Below, one piece after another: positions 17,446 to 26,496 of a stretch of 58,014 nucleotides of DNA (the first letter of the stretch is position 1; every line of letters begins with the position of its first letter). The notes under the pieces were generated by a model, which was given only the letters and a program-made list of their open reading frames with translations, was not told the DNA's origin and searched no databases. The DNA comes from Pseudomonadota bacterium (lineage in GTDB: Bacteria > Desulfobacterota > Binatia > UBA12015): assembly GCA_005777805.1 (NCBI GenBank), contig SXLG01000020.1:1-58014 (forward strand), written 5' to 3'. The translations under genes and the position numbers were made by a program.

Positions 17446-18302
17446 GGACGGAACTCTCCCGAGCTTGGCCCGGGGTTGCAAGGCCGACGGGAGGATACCC
17501 GCTCGCGGTCATCGCCGAGTGCCGCCGCACCGGCGGCGAGCCGCAGCACGCGCGCCTCGGGCGCGTGGAAGTCAGGTTGCCTCCGCGTGTGCGCGAGCGC
17601 CAGATGCACGATCGTGCCGCGGCCGGTCTCGAGCACGGTGGTGAGATTCAGCTCGAGTACGGCGGGGGCTTCTGTGCGCCGCTCCTCCGGCGAGGGTTCG
17701 GTCGCGGGGGCGGTGCGGTTCGACCGGCTGGAATCGGGCCTGGGCAGCAGCTCGGCCCACGGCCCCGGGCCGGCTGGCGGGACAGCCGCATCCGGCGCCG
17801 ATCTCGACGTCACGGTCTGGGCTGCCGCGACAGGCATCGACGCAGAGTCAGGCGCATCCACTCCAGGCGGGAAGGCGGCTTGCGGCAACGCCAACGTCGC
17901 CGCAAGCCGGTAGCTCGTCGCTTCGCGCTGGACACGGAAGAGGTTCTGCGTCCCGTCGCCGACAGGAGAGGGGGCCGCGCGATAGGAGGTAAAGGCCCAG
18001 GTGGCCCAGTCGCCGTTCGGGGCGAGGTTGAACTCGATGTAGGACGAGCGGCCGAGCCCGCCGACGAAGACCTCGAAGCAGGTTGATCGCCACAGGCCGT
18101 CCCGGCGCTCAGGTCTCCCGCCGGGTTCGGGCAGCAACAACTCCGCGATCGGTCCGTCGATTCTGAATTCGACTTCGAGGTGGTGGCCCGCGAGTCGGGC
18201 GCGTGCGGCGACCTGGACCGCCAGTACGTCGCCGGCGGCCGGGAAGGGCACGAGCCGGTGCCAGCCCCGAGCGGAGGGGGGATCGTGCCACGTCGCATCC
18301 AT
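17442..18302 (-). CDS. DOMON-like domain protein with proline/alanine-rich insert
   Basis: A beta-sandwich protein of the DOMON-like/CBM9-like class. The conserved block RRDGLWRSTCFEVFVGG followed by YIEFNLAPNGDWATWAF is diagnostic of the group often found beside DUF1343 genes. The C-terminal part (VLELNLTTVLE, LALAHTRRQPDFHAPE) is also family-like. Between them lies an insert of about 60 residues rich in Pro, Ser and Ala, unlike the fold and possibly an expansion. The ATG at 18302 was chosen because the domain starts soon after; the frame is open to a GTG at 18353. Role unknown, perhaps sugar or muropeptide binding for the coupled NamZ-like enzyme. Confidence 0.78.
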   Translation of the reverse strand: MDATWHDPPSARGWHRLVPFPAAGDVLAVQVAARARLAGHHLEVEFRIDGPIAELLLPEPGGRPERRDGLWRSTCFEVFVGGLGRSSYIEFNLAPNGDWATWAFTSYRAAPSPVGDGTQNLFRVQREATSYRLAATLALPQAAFPPGVDAPDSASMPVAAAQTVTSRSAPDAAVPPAGPGPWAELLPRPDSSRSNRTAPATEPSPEERRTEAPAVLELNLTTVLETGRGTIVHLALAHTRRQPDFHAPEARVLRLAAGAAALGDDRERVSSRRPCNPGPSSGEFRP

Positions 18303-18428
18303 GCGGGTCCGCATCCGAGCAGGCGAGGGGGCTCGGGTAAAGGACTCCCGCACCGGGTGCGCGGTTGGGGCGGAACGGCCGCGCCGCCGCGAGGGGCGAG
18401 GGCGACCGGGAGCGTGTAGGCTCGGCGC

Positions 18429-18677
18429 GTGGCTTCGCCGGTCGACGAGGAAATGGTCGAGATCATGCCTGCCCAGCTCAGTCGCGCGGCGCTGGAGGGA
18501 CTCGTGGTCGAGTTCGTCACGCGCGACGGCACCGACTACGGCTCGCGCGAACGCGCGGTGGAAGACAAGGTGGCGCAGGTGCTGCGCGCGATCGAACGGG
18601 GCGAGGCCCGGATCGTCTTCGAGACCCGCTCGGAAACGGTCAACATCGTGCCGGTTGTCGCCGCGCGCCGCTCCTGA
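18429..18677 (+). CDS. YheU-like small protein
   Basis: An 82-residue protein matching the small YheU (UPF0270) family: LEGLVVEFVTRDGTDYGSRE, then VEDKVAQVLRAIERGEARIV and ETVNIVP near the end. The family's function is not established. The GTG at 18429 is chosen; an ATG at 18453 would shorten it by eight residues and still keep the domain. It is divergent from the DOMON-like gene and ends 12 bp before the convergent dehydratase gene. Confidence 0.8.
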   Translation: MASPVDEEMVEIMPAQLSRAALEGLVVEFVTRDGTDYGSRERAVEDKVAQVLRAIERGEARIVFETRSETVNIVPVVAARRS

Positions 18678-18689
18678 GAGGGGTCTCGC

Positions 18690-19034
18690 TCAACGCCGCT
18701 CGAAGCACTCATCGCTGCGCGCCGCCATGATGAAATCGTTGCGGTGCAGGCCACGGATCGTGTGCGTCCACCATTGCACCGTGACGCGGCCCCACTCGGT
18801 GGTGAGCGCGGGGTGGTGGTCCTGTTCCTCGGCAATGCGGCCGATCGCGTTGGTCAATTCGAGAGCCGCCGTGAAGTCGGGGAGGTTGTAGGTCCGGGTC
18901 AACCGCTCGATGCCGTCGATCTCGATGATCGACCACTCCGGGATCTCGGCCAGGAGCGAGGGATTCTCCGCCGCGATCACGCGCGGCCCGTCGGCGCGAC
19001 AGGCAACGCAGCTCTGCGTTCTAAGGGGGCTCAC
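18690..19034 (-). CDS. phhB: 4a-hydroxytetrahydrobiopterin (pterin carbinolamine) dehydratase
   Basis: A 114-residue dehydratase that normally regenerates the pterin cofactor after aromatic amino acid hydroxylation. The signature EEQDHHPALTTEWGRVTVQ and the following WTHTIRGLHRNDF contain the conserved histidines (about H73, H74, H91). Its ATG overlaps the stop of the CitE-like gene by 4 bp, so they form an operon. No aromatic amino acid hydroxylase is in the window. Confidence 0.92.
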   Translation of the reverse strand: MSPLRTQSCVACRADGPRVIAAENPSLLAEIPEWSIIEIDGIERLTRTYNLPDFTAALELTNAIGRIAEEQDHHPALTTEWGRVTVQWWTHTIRGLHRNDFIMAARSDECFERR

Positions 19035-19963
19035 GATCGAGGTCTCCCCTGCCCGCGCGCCGCCTCGGCTCGCTCGACGATCGTCCGGGCCCGGTTGATG
19101 TGGGGAGCGTCGACCATCGCGCCGCGATGCACGAAGGCGGCCTGACCACGGGCGAAGGCCTCGCGCGCTGCATCAAGCAACTCCTGCGCCGCAAGGACCT
19201 CGTCCGCATCCGGTACGAAGACCCGGTTCAGGATCGCCACCTGGTTGGGGTGAATGGCGGCCTTGCCGGTGAAGCCGAGATCGGCGGCCTCGCGCGCCTC
19301 ACGATCGAGGCCCGCGTCATCTCGAAAGTCGAGGAAGGGCATGTCGAGGGGTTCGAGTCGGCAGGCCGTGGCCGCGAGCAGGCAGGCCGAGCGCGCGAAG
19401 GCAAATACGTCGGGCAGCGAGCCGTCCGGGCGGCGTGACCGGCGCGCGCCGATGGCGGCGGAGAGATCCTCGCTCGCCCACATCAGAGCTGTGGTTCGAG
19501 GCGTGGCGCGTGCGATCTCGCGCAGGTCGAGCACGGCTTCTGGGGTTTCGGTCGCGAGCAGAATGAGTCTCACCGAGCCCGGGGCGCGACCCTCGCGGGC
19601 TTCGAGGCGTGCGAGCTCGCGGTCGGCTGTGAGTACGTCCTCGGCGCAGCGGACTTTAGGCAGGACGTAGCCGTCGGGCCGGCCGGCCATGGTGACGTCG
19701 AGATCTTCCAGCGTGAGGCCGGTTTCGAGAGGATTCACGCGCACCAGGCGCTCGGCGCCGCCGTAGTCGAGATCGGCGAGGGCGGCTCGTACGGTGTCGC
19801 GCGCACCGGTCTTGTGGGCCGGCACGACCGCGTCCTCGAGATCGAGGATCAAGGCGTCGGCTCCAGCCCCGGTGGCCTTCGCCAGCTTTCGCGTATCGTC
19901 GCCGGGGACGAAGAGGAGCGAGCGCCGCAGGCGGGCTGCCGACGGTGCAGCGGATGAACTCAT
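19031..19963 (-). CDS. HpcH/HpaI (CitE-like) CoA-ester lyase
   Basis: A 310-residue TIM-barrel protein of the citrate-lyase beta/malyl-CoA lyase superfamily, which cleaves or forms C-C bonds in CoA thioesters or hydrolyses malyl-CoA. Seen: RRSLLFVPGDDTRKLAKA at the start, the metal-site strand DALILDLEDAVVP, LPKVRCAEDV, WASEDLSAAIGA and GFTGKAAIHPNQV. The ATG at 19963 starts just before the barrel. It is followed by the phhB gene with a 4-bp overlap. Whether it is a malyl-, citramalyl- or other CoA lyase is not resolved. Confidence 0.88.
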   Translation of the reverse strand: MSSSAAPSAARLRRSLLFVPGDDTRKLAKATGAGADALILDLEDAVVPAHKTGARDTVRAALADLDYGGAERLVRVNPLETGLTLEDLDVTMAGRPDGYVLPKVRCAEDVLTADRELARLEAREGRAPGSVRLILLATETPEAVLDLREIARATPRTTALMWASEDLSAAIGARRSRRPDGSLPDVFAFARSACLLAATACRLEPLDMPFLDFRDDAGLDREAREAADLGFTGKAAIHPNQVAILNRVFVPDADEVLAAQELLDAAREAFARGQAAFVHRGAMVDAPHINRARTIVERAEAARGQGRPRS

Positions 19964-20066
19964 GGCGCTCGCGTTATCGCCCGTGCGCGGTCGCGGCAAC
20001 CGGGGGGGGCCGGCGCCGTTGCGTGCGGGCCTGACGCTACTCGGTCGGTCGCGCCAATCGCGAGAG

Positions 20067-20177
20067 TCGCCACCGACGATGAGGCCATGGATCACTGTCA
20101 GGGCGCGAGTGAGCAAGGTTGCGGCCCTGCGCTGCCCGTCGCCACCGACGATGAGGCCATGGATCATTGTCAGGGCG
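20067..20177. repeat. Two near-identical 40-bp direct repeats
   Basis: Copies at 20067-20106 and 20138-20177, 71 bp apart, each starting GTCGCCACCGACGATGAGG and ending CATGGATCA(C/T)TGTCAGGGCGC; one base differs. They lie in the 403-bp gene-free gap between the CitE-like gene and glgA. The spacing does not fit a CRISPR array. Function unknown. Confidence 0.85.
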
Positions 20178-20366
20178 CTGTTGAGAGCTGGGTGGCGGCA
20201 GGCACTGTGCGGCGTCACCCGCGTGGCGGGGGTATGGCCGTGTCGGTCGCGGAGCACAGTTGCAGCGTTCCCGACATCAACACGCGCGCCGCCGTGCTCC
20301 TGTGGCCGCCGACGCCTGCCGAGCGCGGTTGCCGCGGGTCGCGGGCTCTGTTCGAGTGAGCCGGCC

Positions 20367-21845
20367 GTGCGAATTCTCCTTGTCGCATCCGAGTGCGTAC
20401 CCTGGGCCAAGGCCGGGGGTCTCGGCGACGTGGTTGCCGCGCTGGCGCCGGCTCTCGCCGAGCGTGGCCACGAGGTTCGCGTCGTGCTGCCGCGCTACCG
20501 CTCGATCGATGTCGCGGCGAGTGGCTTCGTGGACGCCGGCTCGGCGTGCATCCACTTGGGCCGCGGCATCGAGCAATGGATCGGCGTGCACGAGGCGCGG
20601 CTCGCGGGCACGGTCGGGGTCTGGCTGATCGAATGCGATCGATTTTTTGGCGGTCCGGGGATCTATGGCAGCGGCGCCTGGGATTCGGACGAGCCGACAC
20701 GGTTCGGTTTCTTGTCGAAGGCCGCCCTCGCGCTGGCCCTCGATCGCGGCTTCGTGCCCGATGTCGTCCATGCACACGACTGGCCGACGGCGCTGGCGTG
20801 CGCATGGGTGGCCCGGGCGGAGGAGGCGGGACTGCCGGGCCTCAGCGGGGCGGCGAGTGTGCTCACGGTCCACAACGTCGAGTACCAGGGGCGCTTCTCA
20901 ACTTCGGTCTGGCCCTGGCTCGGTCTGCCCGAGGAGTGGCTCTCGCCCGAACTCTTTGGTGACCAGGACGGATTGAACCTGCTCAAGGGCGGGGCGGCGC
21001 TGGCCGATCTGGTGACCACGGTGTCGCCCACCCACGCTCGCGAGATGTGCGGCGAGCCCGGGGGGCACGGACTCGGCGGATTCTTTGCCGCACGCGCTGA
21101 TCGGTTGGTCGGCATCCTGAACGGCGTCGACGAGGAGCGCTGGGATCCGGCGACCGATCCGCTTCTGCCCGTGCAGTACTCCGCTGGGGATCTGTCGGGC
21201 AAAATATTCTGTCGGGCAGAGTTGCAAGCACGTCTGGGTCTCGAAGCGCGCGCCGATGTGCCGATCGTCGGCATGGTGTCGCGCTTCGCGCCGCAGAAAG
21301 GCTTCGATCTGGTCGCGCAGGTGGTGCCCGCCTTCGTCGAGGGCGGTGCCATGCAATTTGTTGTGGTCGGATCGGGCGATGCGGCCACAGAGGCCTTCGT
21401 GCGCGGTCTCAAGGAGCGCGTCCCCGGGTCGGTAGGCGTGTTCATCGGCTACTCGGAGGACATGGCGCATCTGGCCGAGGCGGGGGCCGATCTGTTCTTG
21501 ATGCCCTCGCTCTACGAACCGTGCGGACTCAATCAGATGTACTCGATGCGCTACGGGACTCTGCCGATCGTGCGCGCGACCGGCGGGCTCGCCGACACGG
21601 TGGAGGACGCCTGCGACGACGGCAGTCGCGGCACCGGCTTTGTATTCGCACAAGCCACGGCCGAAGCACTCGAGGGCGCTCTGGCCCGCGCGCTTGCGCT
21701 GTGGACCGAGGCGCCGACGGTGTTCGACCGCCTGCGCCAGCGTGCGATGTCGCGCCGTCACACCTGGCAGGCAGCGGCGGTGCAGTACGAGCAGGCGTAC
21801 GTCGCGGCCTGCGAGCATCACGCACGCCTGCGCGCCGTGGCGTAG
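20367..21845 (+). CDS. glgA: Glycogen/starch synthase (ADP-glucose type, GT5)
   Basis: A 492-residue glycosyltransferase extending alpha-1,4-glucan chains from ADP-glucose. The N-terminal substrate motif KAGGLGD starts at residue 15; later blocks include HAHDWPTALA, GILNGVDEERWDP, MVSRFAPQKGFDL and the donor-binding MPSLYEPCGLNQMYSMRYG. The GTG at 20367 gives the expected start MRILLVASECVPWAK. No other glycogen genes are nearby. Confidence 0.95.
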   Translation: MRILLVASECVPWAKAGGLGDVVAALAPALAERGHEVRVVLPRYRSIDVAASGFVDAGSACIHLGRGIEQWIGVHEARLAGTVGVWLIECDRFFGGPGIYGSGAWDSDEPTRFGFLSKAALALALDRGFVPDVVHAHDWPTALACAWVARAEEAGLPGLSGAASVLTVHNVEYQGRFSTSVWPWLGLPEEWLSPELFGDQDGLNLLKGGAALADLVTTVSPTHAREMCGEPGGHGLGGFFAARADRLVGILNGVDEERWDPATDPLLPVQYSAGDLSGKIFCRAELQARLGLEARADVPIVGMVSRFAPQKGFDLVAQVVPAFVEGGAMQFVVVGSGDAATEAFVRGLKERVPGSVGVFIGYSEDMAHLAEAGADLFLMPSLYEPCGLNQMYSMRYGTLPIVRATGGLADTVEDACDDGSRGTGFVFAQATAEALEGALARALALWTEAPTVFDRLRQRAMSRRHTWQAAAVQYEQAYVAACEHHARLRAVA

Positions 21846-21849
21846 AGCG

Positions 21850-21961
21850 GCACGCGGTGAACCGCGGGATCGCGCCGAGACGGCGTGGGAGCAACAGCAC
21901 GGCGTAGCCGACCGCATCAAGCGGGCACGCGGCGAACCGCGGCGTCGAGCCGAGGCGTGGA
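21850..21961. repeat. Imperfect direct repeat of about 35-40 bp
   Basis: GGCACGCGGTGAACCGCGG near 21850 recurs as GGCACGCGGCGAACCGCGG near 21930, each followed by a GCCGAG...GGCGTGG tail. They lie in the 299-bp gap between glgA and the LLM oxidoreductase, where no gene was recognised. Confidence 0.6.
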
Positions 21962-22144
21962 CCTGGGGGACGGCCGACCTCCGAGTCGAGCACCTCCTTC
22001 ACGCGTGGCCGCCGGGGCGGTTTGGCGAGCGTGCGTGTCCACACCGCGCTGTCCCGGACCGGCGTCGAGCGTTGCCTCGTCGGGTGTCAGGTGCTTGAGC
22101 GTCGGCGGCACGCGGCGGTCGCGGGTCGTGGAGGTCCCGGGGAC

Positions 22145-23077
22145 ATGAAGATCGGAATCGGCGTCGGCGAGCTCGGCGGTCAGGGTGCGGACATCGACGG
22201 CATCGTCGAGCAGGTGCGGGCAGCCGAGCGCGATGGCTTCGCGAGTGCCTGGTTTGCCAACATTTTTGGGCTCGACGCAATCATGGCGTGCGCGCTCGCC
22301 GGGCACGCGACGTCCACGATCGAACTGGGCACGGCAGTCGTGCCGAGCTACCCGCGGCACCCGGTGGCGATGGCCCAGCAGGCGTTGACCGCTGCGGCTG
22401 CCTGTCGCGGGCGCTTCTCGCTGGGCATCGGGCTCTCGCATCAGGTCGTGATCGAGATGATGCTCGGGCTCTCCTGGGCGAAACCGTACAGTCACATGAA
22501 GGAGTACGTCGCGGTGCTGGCCCCGCTGCTCCGCGGCGAGACGGTGGGCCATCAGGGCGAGGAATATCGCGTCAATGCCCAGGTCAAGGTCTCGGGTTCG
22601 GGCACACCGCCGCTGCTGATCGCAGCCCTCGCGCCCAGGATGCTGCGCCTTGCGGGTAGCGAGACCGCCGGAACCATCACCTGGATGACCGGGCCGAAGA
22701 CGTTGCGCGACCATGTCGTGCCGCGCCTCAGCGAGGCCGCGGCCGCCGCGGGACGGCCCTCGCCGCGCGTCGTCGCCGGGCTCCCGATCGCAGTCTGCGA
22801 CGACGTCGCCGAGGCCCATGCCAAGGCAGCACAGGCGTTCGTGATCTACGGCTCGCTGCCCTCCTATCGGGCGATGCTCGACCGCGAAGGTGTCGAAGGG
22901 CCGGGCGACGTCGCCATCGCCGGCAACGAGGCCGCAGTGCGCGACCAACTGGGTGTGCTCGCGGCGGCGGGAGTGACGGACTTTCTCGCCGCACCCTTTC
23001 CGGCGGGAGCTGACGGCCGCGCCACGGTCGAGCGCACACGTGCCCTGCTCAAGGATATTGTTGCACGCGGGCTTTAA
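22145..23077 (+). CDS. LLM-class (F420-dependent-like) oxidoreductase
   Basis: A 310-residue TIM-barrel oxidoreductase of the luciferase-like family whose members use F420 or FMN. Typical segments: MKIGIGVGELGG, GFASAWFANIFGLDA, TIELGTAVVPSYPRHPVAMA and GRFSLGIGLSHQ. The subgroup is the F420-type family common in actinobacteria and some uncultured deltaproteobacteria; the cofactor is inferred. The ATG has GGAGGT eight bases upstream. It is followed after 63 bp by a quinone-reductase-like gene on the same strand. Confidence 0.88.
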   Translation: MKIGIGVGELGGQGADIDGIVEQVRAAERDGFASAWFANIFGLDAIMACALAGHATSTIELGTAVVPSYPRHPVAMAQQALTAAAACRGRFSLGIGLSHQVVIEMMLGLSWAKPYSHMKEYVAVLAPLLRGETVGHQGEEYRVNAQVKVSGSGTPPLLIAALAPRMLRLAGSETAGTITWMTGPKTLRDHVVPRLSEAAAAAGRPSPRVVAGLPIAVCDDVAEAHAKAAQAFVIYGSLPSYRAMLDREGVEGPGDVAIAGNEAAVRDQLGVLAAAGVTDFLAAPFPAGADGRATVERTRALLKDIVARGL

Positions 23078-23140
23078 CGGATCGCTGGCGGGTTCTGGCC
23101 GGCAGCCGCGAGATCCCCATCACGTCGAGGAGTGCCACCG

Positions 23141-24112
23141 ATGAGAGCTGTTCTGTGCAAGGCCTACGGGCCCCCCGAGTCGCTGGTGCTCGACGAGGTC
23201 GCCGATCCGACGCCCGGTGCCGGCCAGGTCGTGGTCGACGTCCGCTCGTGCGGGATCAATTTCCCCGACGTGCTGATGATCGAGAACAAGTACCAGTTCC
23301 GGCCGCCGCTGCCGTTTGCGCCAGGCGGCGAGGTGGCGGGGCTGATCGCGGCGGTGGGTGAGGGCGTGAGCGGGCTTGCGCCCGGCCAGCGTGTGCTCGC
23401 GATGACGGGTTGGGGCGGCTTCGCCGAGAAGGTACTGGCCGCCGCGACCTCGGCCGTGCCGATTCCCGACGCGATGGACTTCGAGACCGCCTCGGCGTTC
23501 CTCATGACCTACGGCACGTCGCACTACGCGCTCAAGGACCGCGGCCATCTGCGCGCGGGAGAGACGTTGGCGGTGCTGGGTGCGGCCGGCGGCGTCGGAC
23601 TCGCCGCAGTCGAACTCGGCAAGGCGATGGGCGCCCGCGTGATCGCGTGCGCGTCGAGCCCAGAAAAGCTCGAGGTTTGCCGCGTGCATGGGGCCGACGA
23701 GGGGATTGATTACTCGCGCGAGGACCTGAAAACGAGGCTCAAGGAGCTGACCGGCGGTGCCGGCGTCGACGTGGTCTACGATCCGGTCGGCGGTGAGCTG
23801 GCCGAGGCGGCGATCCGGTCCATGGCGTGGGAGGGCCGCTTCCTGGTCATCGGCTTCACGGCGGGCATCCCGCGCGTGCCGCTCAACCTGACGCTGCTCA
23901 AGAGCTGCGACATCGTCGGCGTATTCTGGGGCGCCTTCACGGCACGCTATCCGGCGCGCCACCGCGAGCACATCGGCGAACTCTTCGAGTTGTGGAGCGC
24001 GGGAAAGCTCCGTCCGCTGGTCTCGAAGCGCTTCGGCTTCAACGAGGCCGCCGCCGCCCTGCGCGAAATCAGCGAACGCCGCGTCCACGGCAAGGTCGTG
24101 CTCGTCCCCTAG
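23141..24112 (+). CDS. NADPH:quinone oxidoreductase family protein (zinc-free MDR)
   Basis: A 323-residue medium-chain dehydrogenase/reductase. It has the GroES-like N-terminus (SCGINFPDVLMIENKYQF, FAPGGEVAG) and the NADPH-binding motif LGAAGGVGLAAVELGKA. The zinc ligands of true alcohol dehydrogenases are absent, as in quinone/enone reductases. The ATG at 23141 has GAGGAG nine bases upstream; a GTG three codons earlier is also possible. Substrate not known. Confidence 0.9.
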   Translation: MRAVLCKAYGPPESLVLDEVADPTPGAGQVVVDVRSCGINFPDVLMIENKYQFRPPLPFAPGGEVAGLIAAVGEGVSGLAPGQRVLAMTGWGGFAEKVLAAATSAVPIPDAMDFETASAFLMTYGTSHYALKDRGHLRAGETLAVLGAAGGVGLAAVELGKAMGARVIACASSPEKLEVCRVHGADEGIDYSREDLKTRLKELTGGAGVDVVYDPVGGELAEAAIRSMAWEGRFLVIGFTAGIPRVPLNLTLLKSCDIVGVFWGAFTARYPARHREHIGELFELWSAGKLRPLVSKRFGFNEAAAALREISERRVHGKVVLVP

Positions 24113-24155
24113 CCGACAAGGGCAAACTTGCTTACGGCCCGCTTTGCCTCCGCCG

Positions 24156-24178
24156 CTCGATCCGATCGTGGGATCGAG
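24156..24178. terminator. Perfect 8-bp hairpin between convergent genes
   Basis: CTCGATCC and GGATCGAG flank a 7-base loop, between the stops of the quinone reductase and the DUF3604 gene. A probable bidirectional terminator; no U-tract is seen. Confidence 0.5.
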
Positions 24179-24244
24179 TGCGGGACGCACGCCCGATTTC
24201 AAGCAGCAACGGTCAGGGCAAGCTGCAACGAATCTCGCCCGGAT

Positions 24245-26470
24245 CTACGGCGTGACGAAGATGGGTGAGGACCAGGCGCGTTCCTCGGTCTGGGCGAGGC
24301 AGTCGTCGTCGGGCACTTCGCTGCACGGGCGGGTGCGCAGGCACTTGCCCTCGAAGTCCCGCTCGCAGCGGAGATTGGCGGCGTTGATGGCGCCACCGGG
24401 CTCCTCGATCGCGCGGACGTAGTAGAGCGCCTCGCGCTTCGAGGCAGGAAACTCCGGGTCCTCGAAGGTGATTTGACAGCCGGCTGTGTCGGGCCCGCAT
24501 TTGAAGACCCGCCAGGGGTCGTCGATCAGGCCGGCCACGTCCTCGTCGGCCGTGATCTGTGGGCGGATGCGCACCACTTCGATGCGCGAGATGCGGCGCC
24601 GGCGATCGCCGGGGTTGAAGCACTCGTCGCGGCAGAGATGCTCGATCCCGGCAGCGCCGAGTGCCGCGACCGATTCCTCGGCGCATCCGGCGATCTGCTC
24701 GAGAGAGCCCACGGCGCGCACCTCGAAGCGCGGGGCCGCGCTCGAGGCCACCTCGGCCCCCATCGGCGAGCGCTGGCCGCTTGCCGGATCGATGTAGTCA
24801 AACCAGAGCAGGATGCGCGGTCCGCTCGTGCCGAAGACCTCGCGCCGCTGCATCGCGTCCCAGACTTCGCCGCGCGCGCGGCCCGCAGAATGCACGCCGA
24901 TCAGACCACCGGTCAGGAAGAACGACGCGCCGCGCTCGGTCTCGCGCAGGGCGAAGAAGGGAAGGTCTGAATGGGCCGCGTCGAAGGGTCGCGAACGGGG
25001 CTCCGGTTCGGTCACCGGCGGACCACCGAGATGGGTGGTGTTGAAGAGCCCGAAACGCGCCTCCGTCATGTCGGTGCGGGCGACCTCCTTGTAGCCGGTG
25101 CCGGGACGCGCCGAGTGGTTGTCGCTTGATGACATGAACCCGAAGCGGAAGCGCAGGGGCTCGTCGGGCTTCGAGAGGTCGGTCCGCGCCATCAGGTACT
25201 GCACCGAACTGCGCGGCCGATAGTTGAAGGAAGGCTGAAAACAGTCATTGCACTGGCCCGAATCGAGCCAGTCCTCGGGGATCTGGCCGGGGACCGTGAG
25301 ATGGCCCGAGATGTCGGCATCGACGTAGTTCTGGCGCGCCTCGGCGGCGCGTTGCTGGCAGTCGTCCTCGCTCGCGTCGGTGGCGCGGCAGCGTTCGTGG
25401 ATGATCTCGCCAGCCCGCCAGCACGAGGGCAGATAGCCGTGCGCGGGCTCGGGGCAGCGCGCTGTGCCGTCCGCGTCGAAGATCACCTCGACCCAGGGGC
25501 GGTATTCCTCGGAGTTGCCGTGCCCCGAGAAGACCTCCACCAGACGCTGACGCTTGGGGTCGTGCTGCTGGCGATTGAGCTGCTTCTCCCAACTCGAACC
25601 GAGGGGTGTGTAGTAGCCCCACGTCGTGCCGTGCGGGATCACCGTCGAGGCGCCGCCCCATTCGTCGAGCTTGCGGAAGAGCACCTGGGGCGTGGCGGCG
25701 TTTTCGCGACAGTCGGCCGGCAGCTCATTCGTATTGACGTCGTCAGGGCAGTCGGGCACCTCGCTCACTTCGTGCAGGTAGCGGATAAAATCGATCCAGC
25801 CGGGATCGGCCGAGGCGACCGGCAGCAGGCCGAGCAGGAAATTCGAGGGCGTCGCCGTCTCGGACTGACGATCCCTCGCGTCGGGCGGGGCTGAGGCGAC
25901 GATCGGACGCGCCGGGATCCGGTCTTCCTCGAGATCGCGCAGGACGATGTTCTTGTGGCCGTAGTGGTTCTCCGCCGTGGTGCCGATCTGGGTCCACTCC
26001 CAGCCGAGGTAAGCCACGACGTCGGGATCCTTCGGATCACCGGCGATCGCGTTGCACTCGCGCATGGTGTCGATCGTCTCACGCCACATGCGGGGAGTGA
26101 GCGAGAGGTCATGGTCGTTGATCGACCAGAAATCGAGCTGCGAGCAGTAGCGCGCGAAATCGCAGGCGTCGGCAACCGGGTGGGCACCGTCGCCACCGAG
26201 AGCCGGGAGAGCCATCATGAAGGCATCTAGAGAGAATGTAGTGTGGACATGAAGGTCGCCGAAGAGGACTTGTTTCTCCTCGGGGGCGCCGATCGCGGCG
26301 GCGGCCTGTTGGGTCGCCGCGCGGGTGGCGGCGATCCGGCCGGCCGGGAGGCGCGGGCCGTGCGGCGTGCCGCCGCTGAGATCGTCGCCGAACCAGCCCG
26401 TCCCCATGGCGTAGACGAGACCGGTCGCGACCAGAGCCAGCGCAAGCAGGAAGAACAGCAGTCTTCGCAT
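24245..26470 (-). CDS. DUF3604 domain protein, exported or membrane-anchored
   Basis: A 741-residue protein of the DUF3604 family, which resembles PHP-type metal-dependent hydrolases. A single N-terminal hydrophobic segment (about residues 3-22) suggests export or anchoring. Then come a metal-site-like FGDLHVHTTFSLDAF, the NDHDLSLTPRMW block, YLGWEWTQIG and FMSSSDNHSARPGTGYKE, all with multiple His/Asp. The many cysteines in the C-terminal third fit an extracytoplasmic location. The activity is not established for the family. It lies 26 bp downstream of hisS on the same strand. Confidence 0.85.
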   Translation of the reverse strand: MRRLLFFLLALALVATGLVYAMGTGWFGDDLSGGTPHGPRLPAGRIAATRAATQQAAAAIGAPEEKQVLFGDLHVHTTFSLDAFMMALPALGGDGAHPVADACDFARYCSQLDFWSINDHDLSLTPRMWRETIDTMRECNAIAGDPKDPDVVAYLGWEWTQIGTTAENHYGHKNIVLRDLEEDRIPARPIVASAPPDARDRQSETATPSNFLLGLLPVASADPGWIDFIRYLHEVSEVPDCPDDVNTNELPADCRENAATPQVLFRKLDEWGGASTVIPHGTTWGYYTPLGSSWEKQLNRQQHDPKRQRLVEVFSGHGNSEEYRPWVEVIFDADGTARCPEPAHGYLPSCWRAGEIIHERCRATDASEDDCQQRAAEARQNYVDADISGHLTVPGQIPEDWLDSGQCNDCFQPSFNYRPRSSVQYLMARTDLSKPDEPLRFRFGFMSSSDNHSARPGTGYKEVARTDMTEARFGLFNTTHLGGPPVTEPEPRSRPFDAAHSDLPFFALRETERGASFFLTGGLIGVHSAGRARGEVWDAMQRREVFGTSGPRILLWFDYIDPASGQRSPMGAEVASSAAPRFEVRAVGSLEQIAGCAEESVAALGAAGIEHLCRDECFNPGDRRRRISRIEVVRIRPQITADEDVAGLIDDPWRVFKCGPDTAGCQITFEDPEFPASKREALYYVRAIEEPGGAINAANLRCERDFEGKCLRTRPCSEVPDDDCLAQTEERAWSSPIFVTP

Positions 26471-26496
26471 GATTTCGAGCGTCTTTCGCGTGAGGG

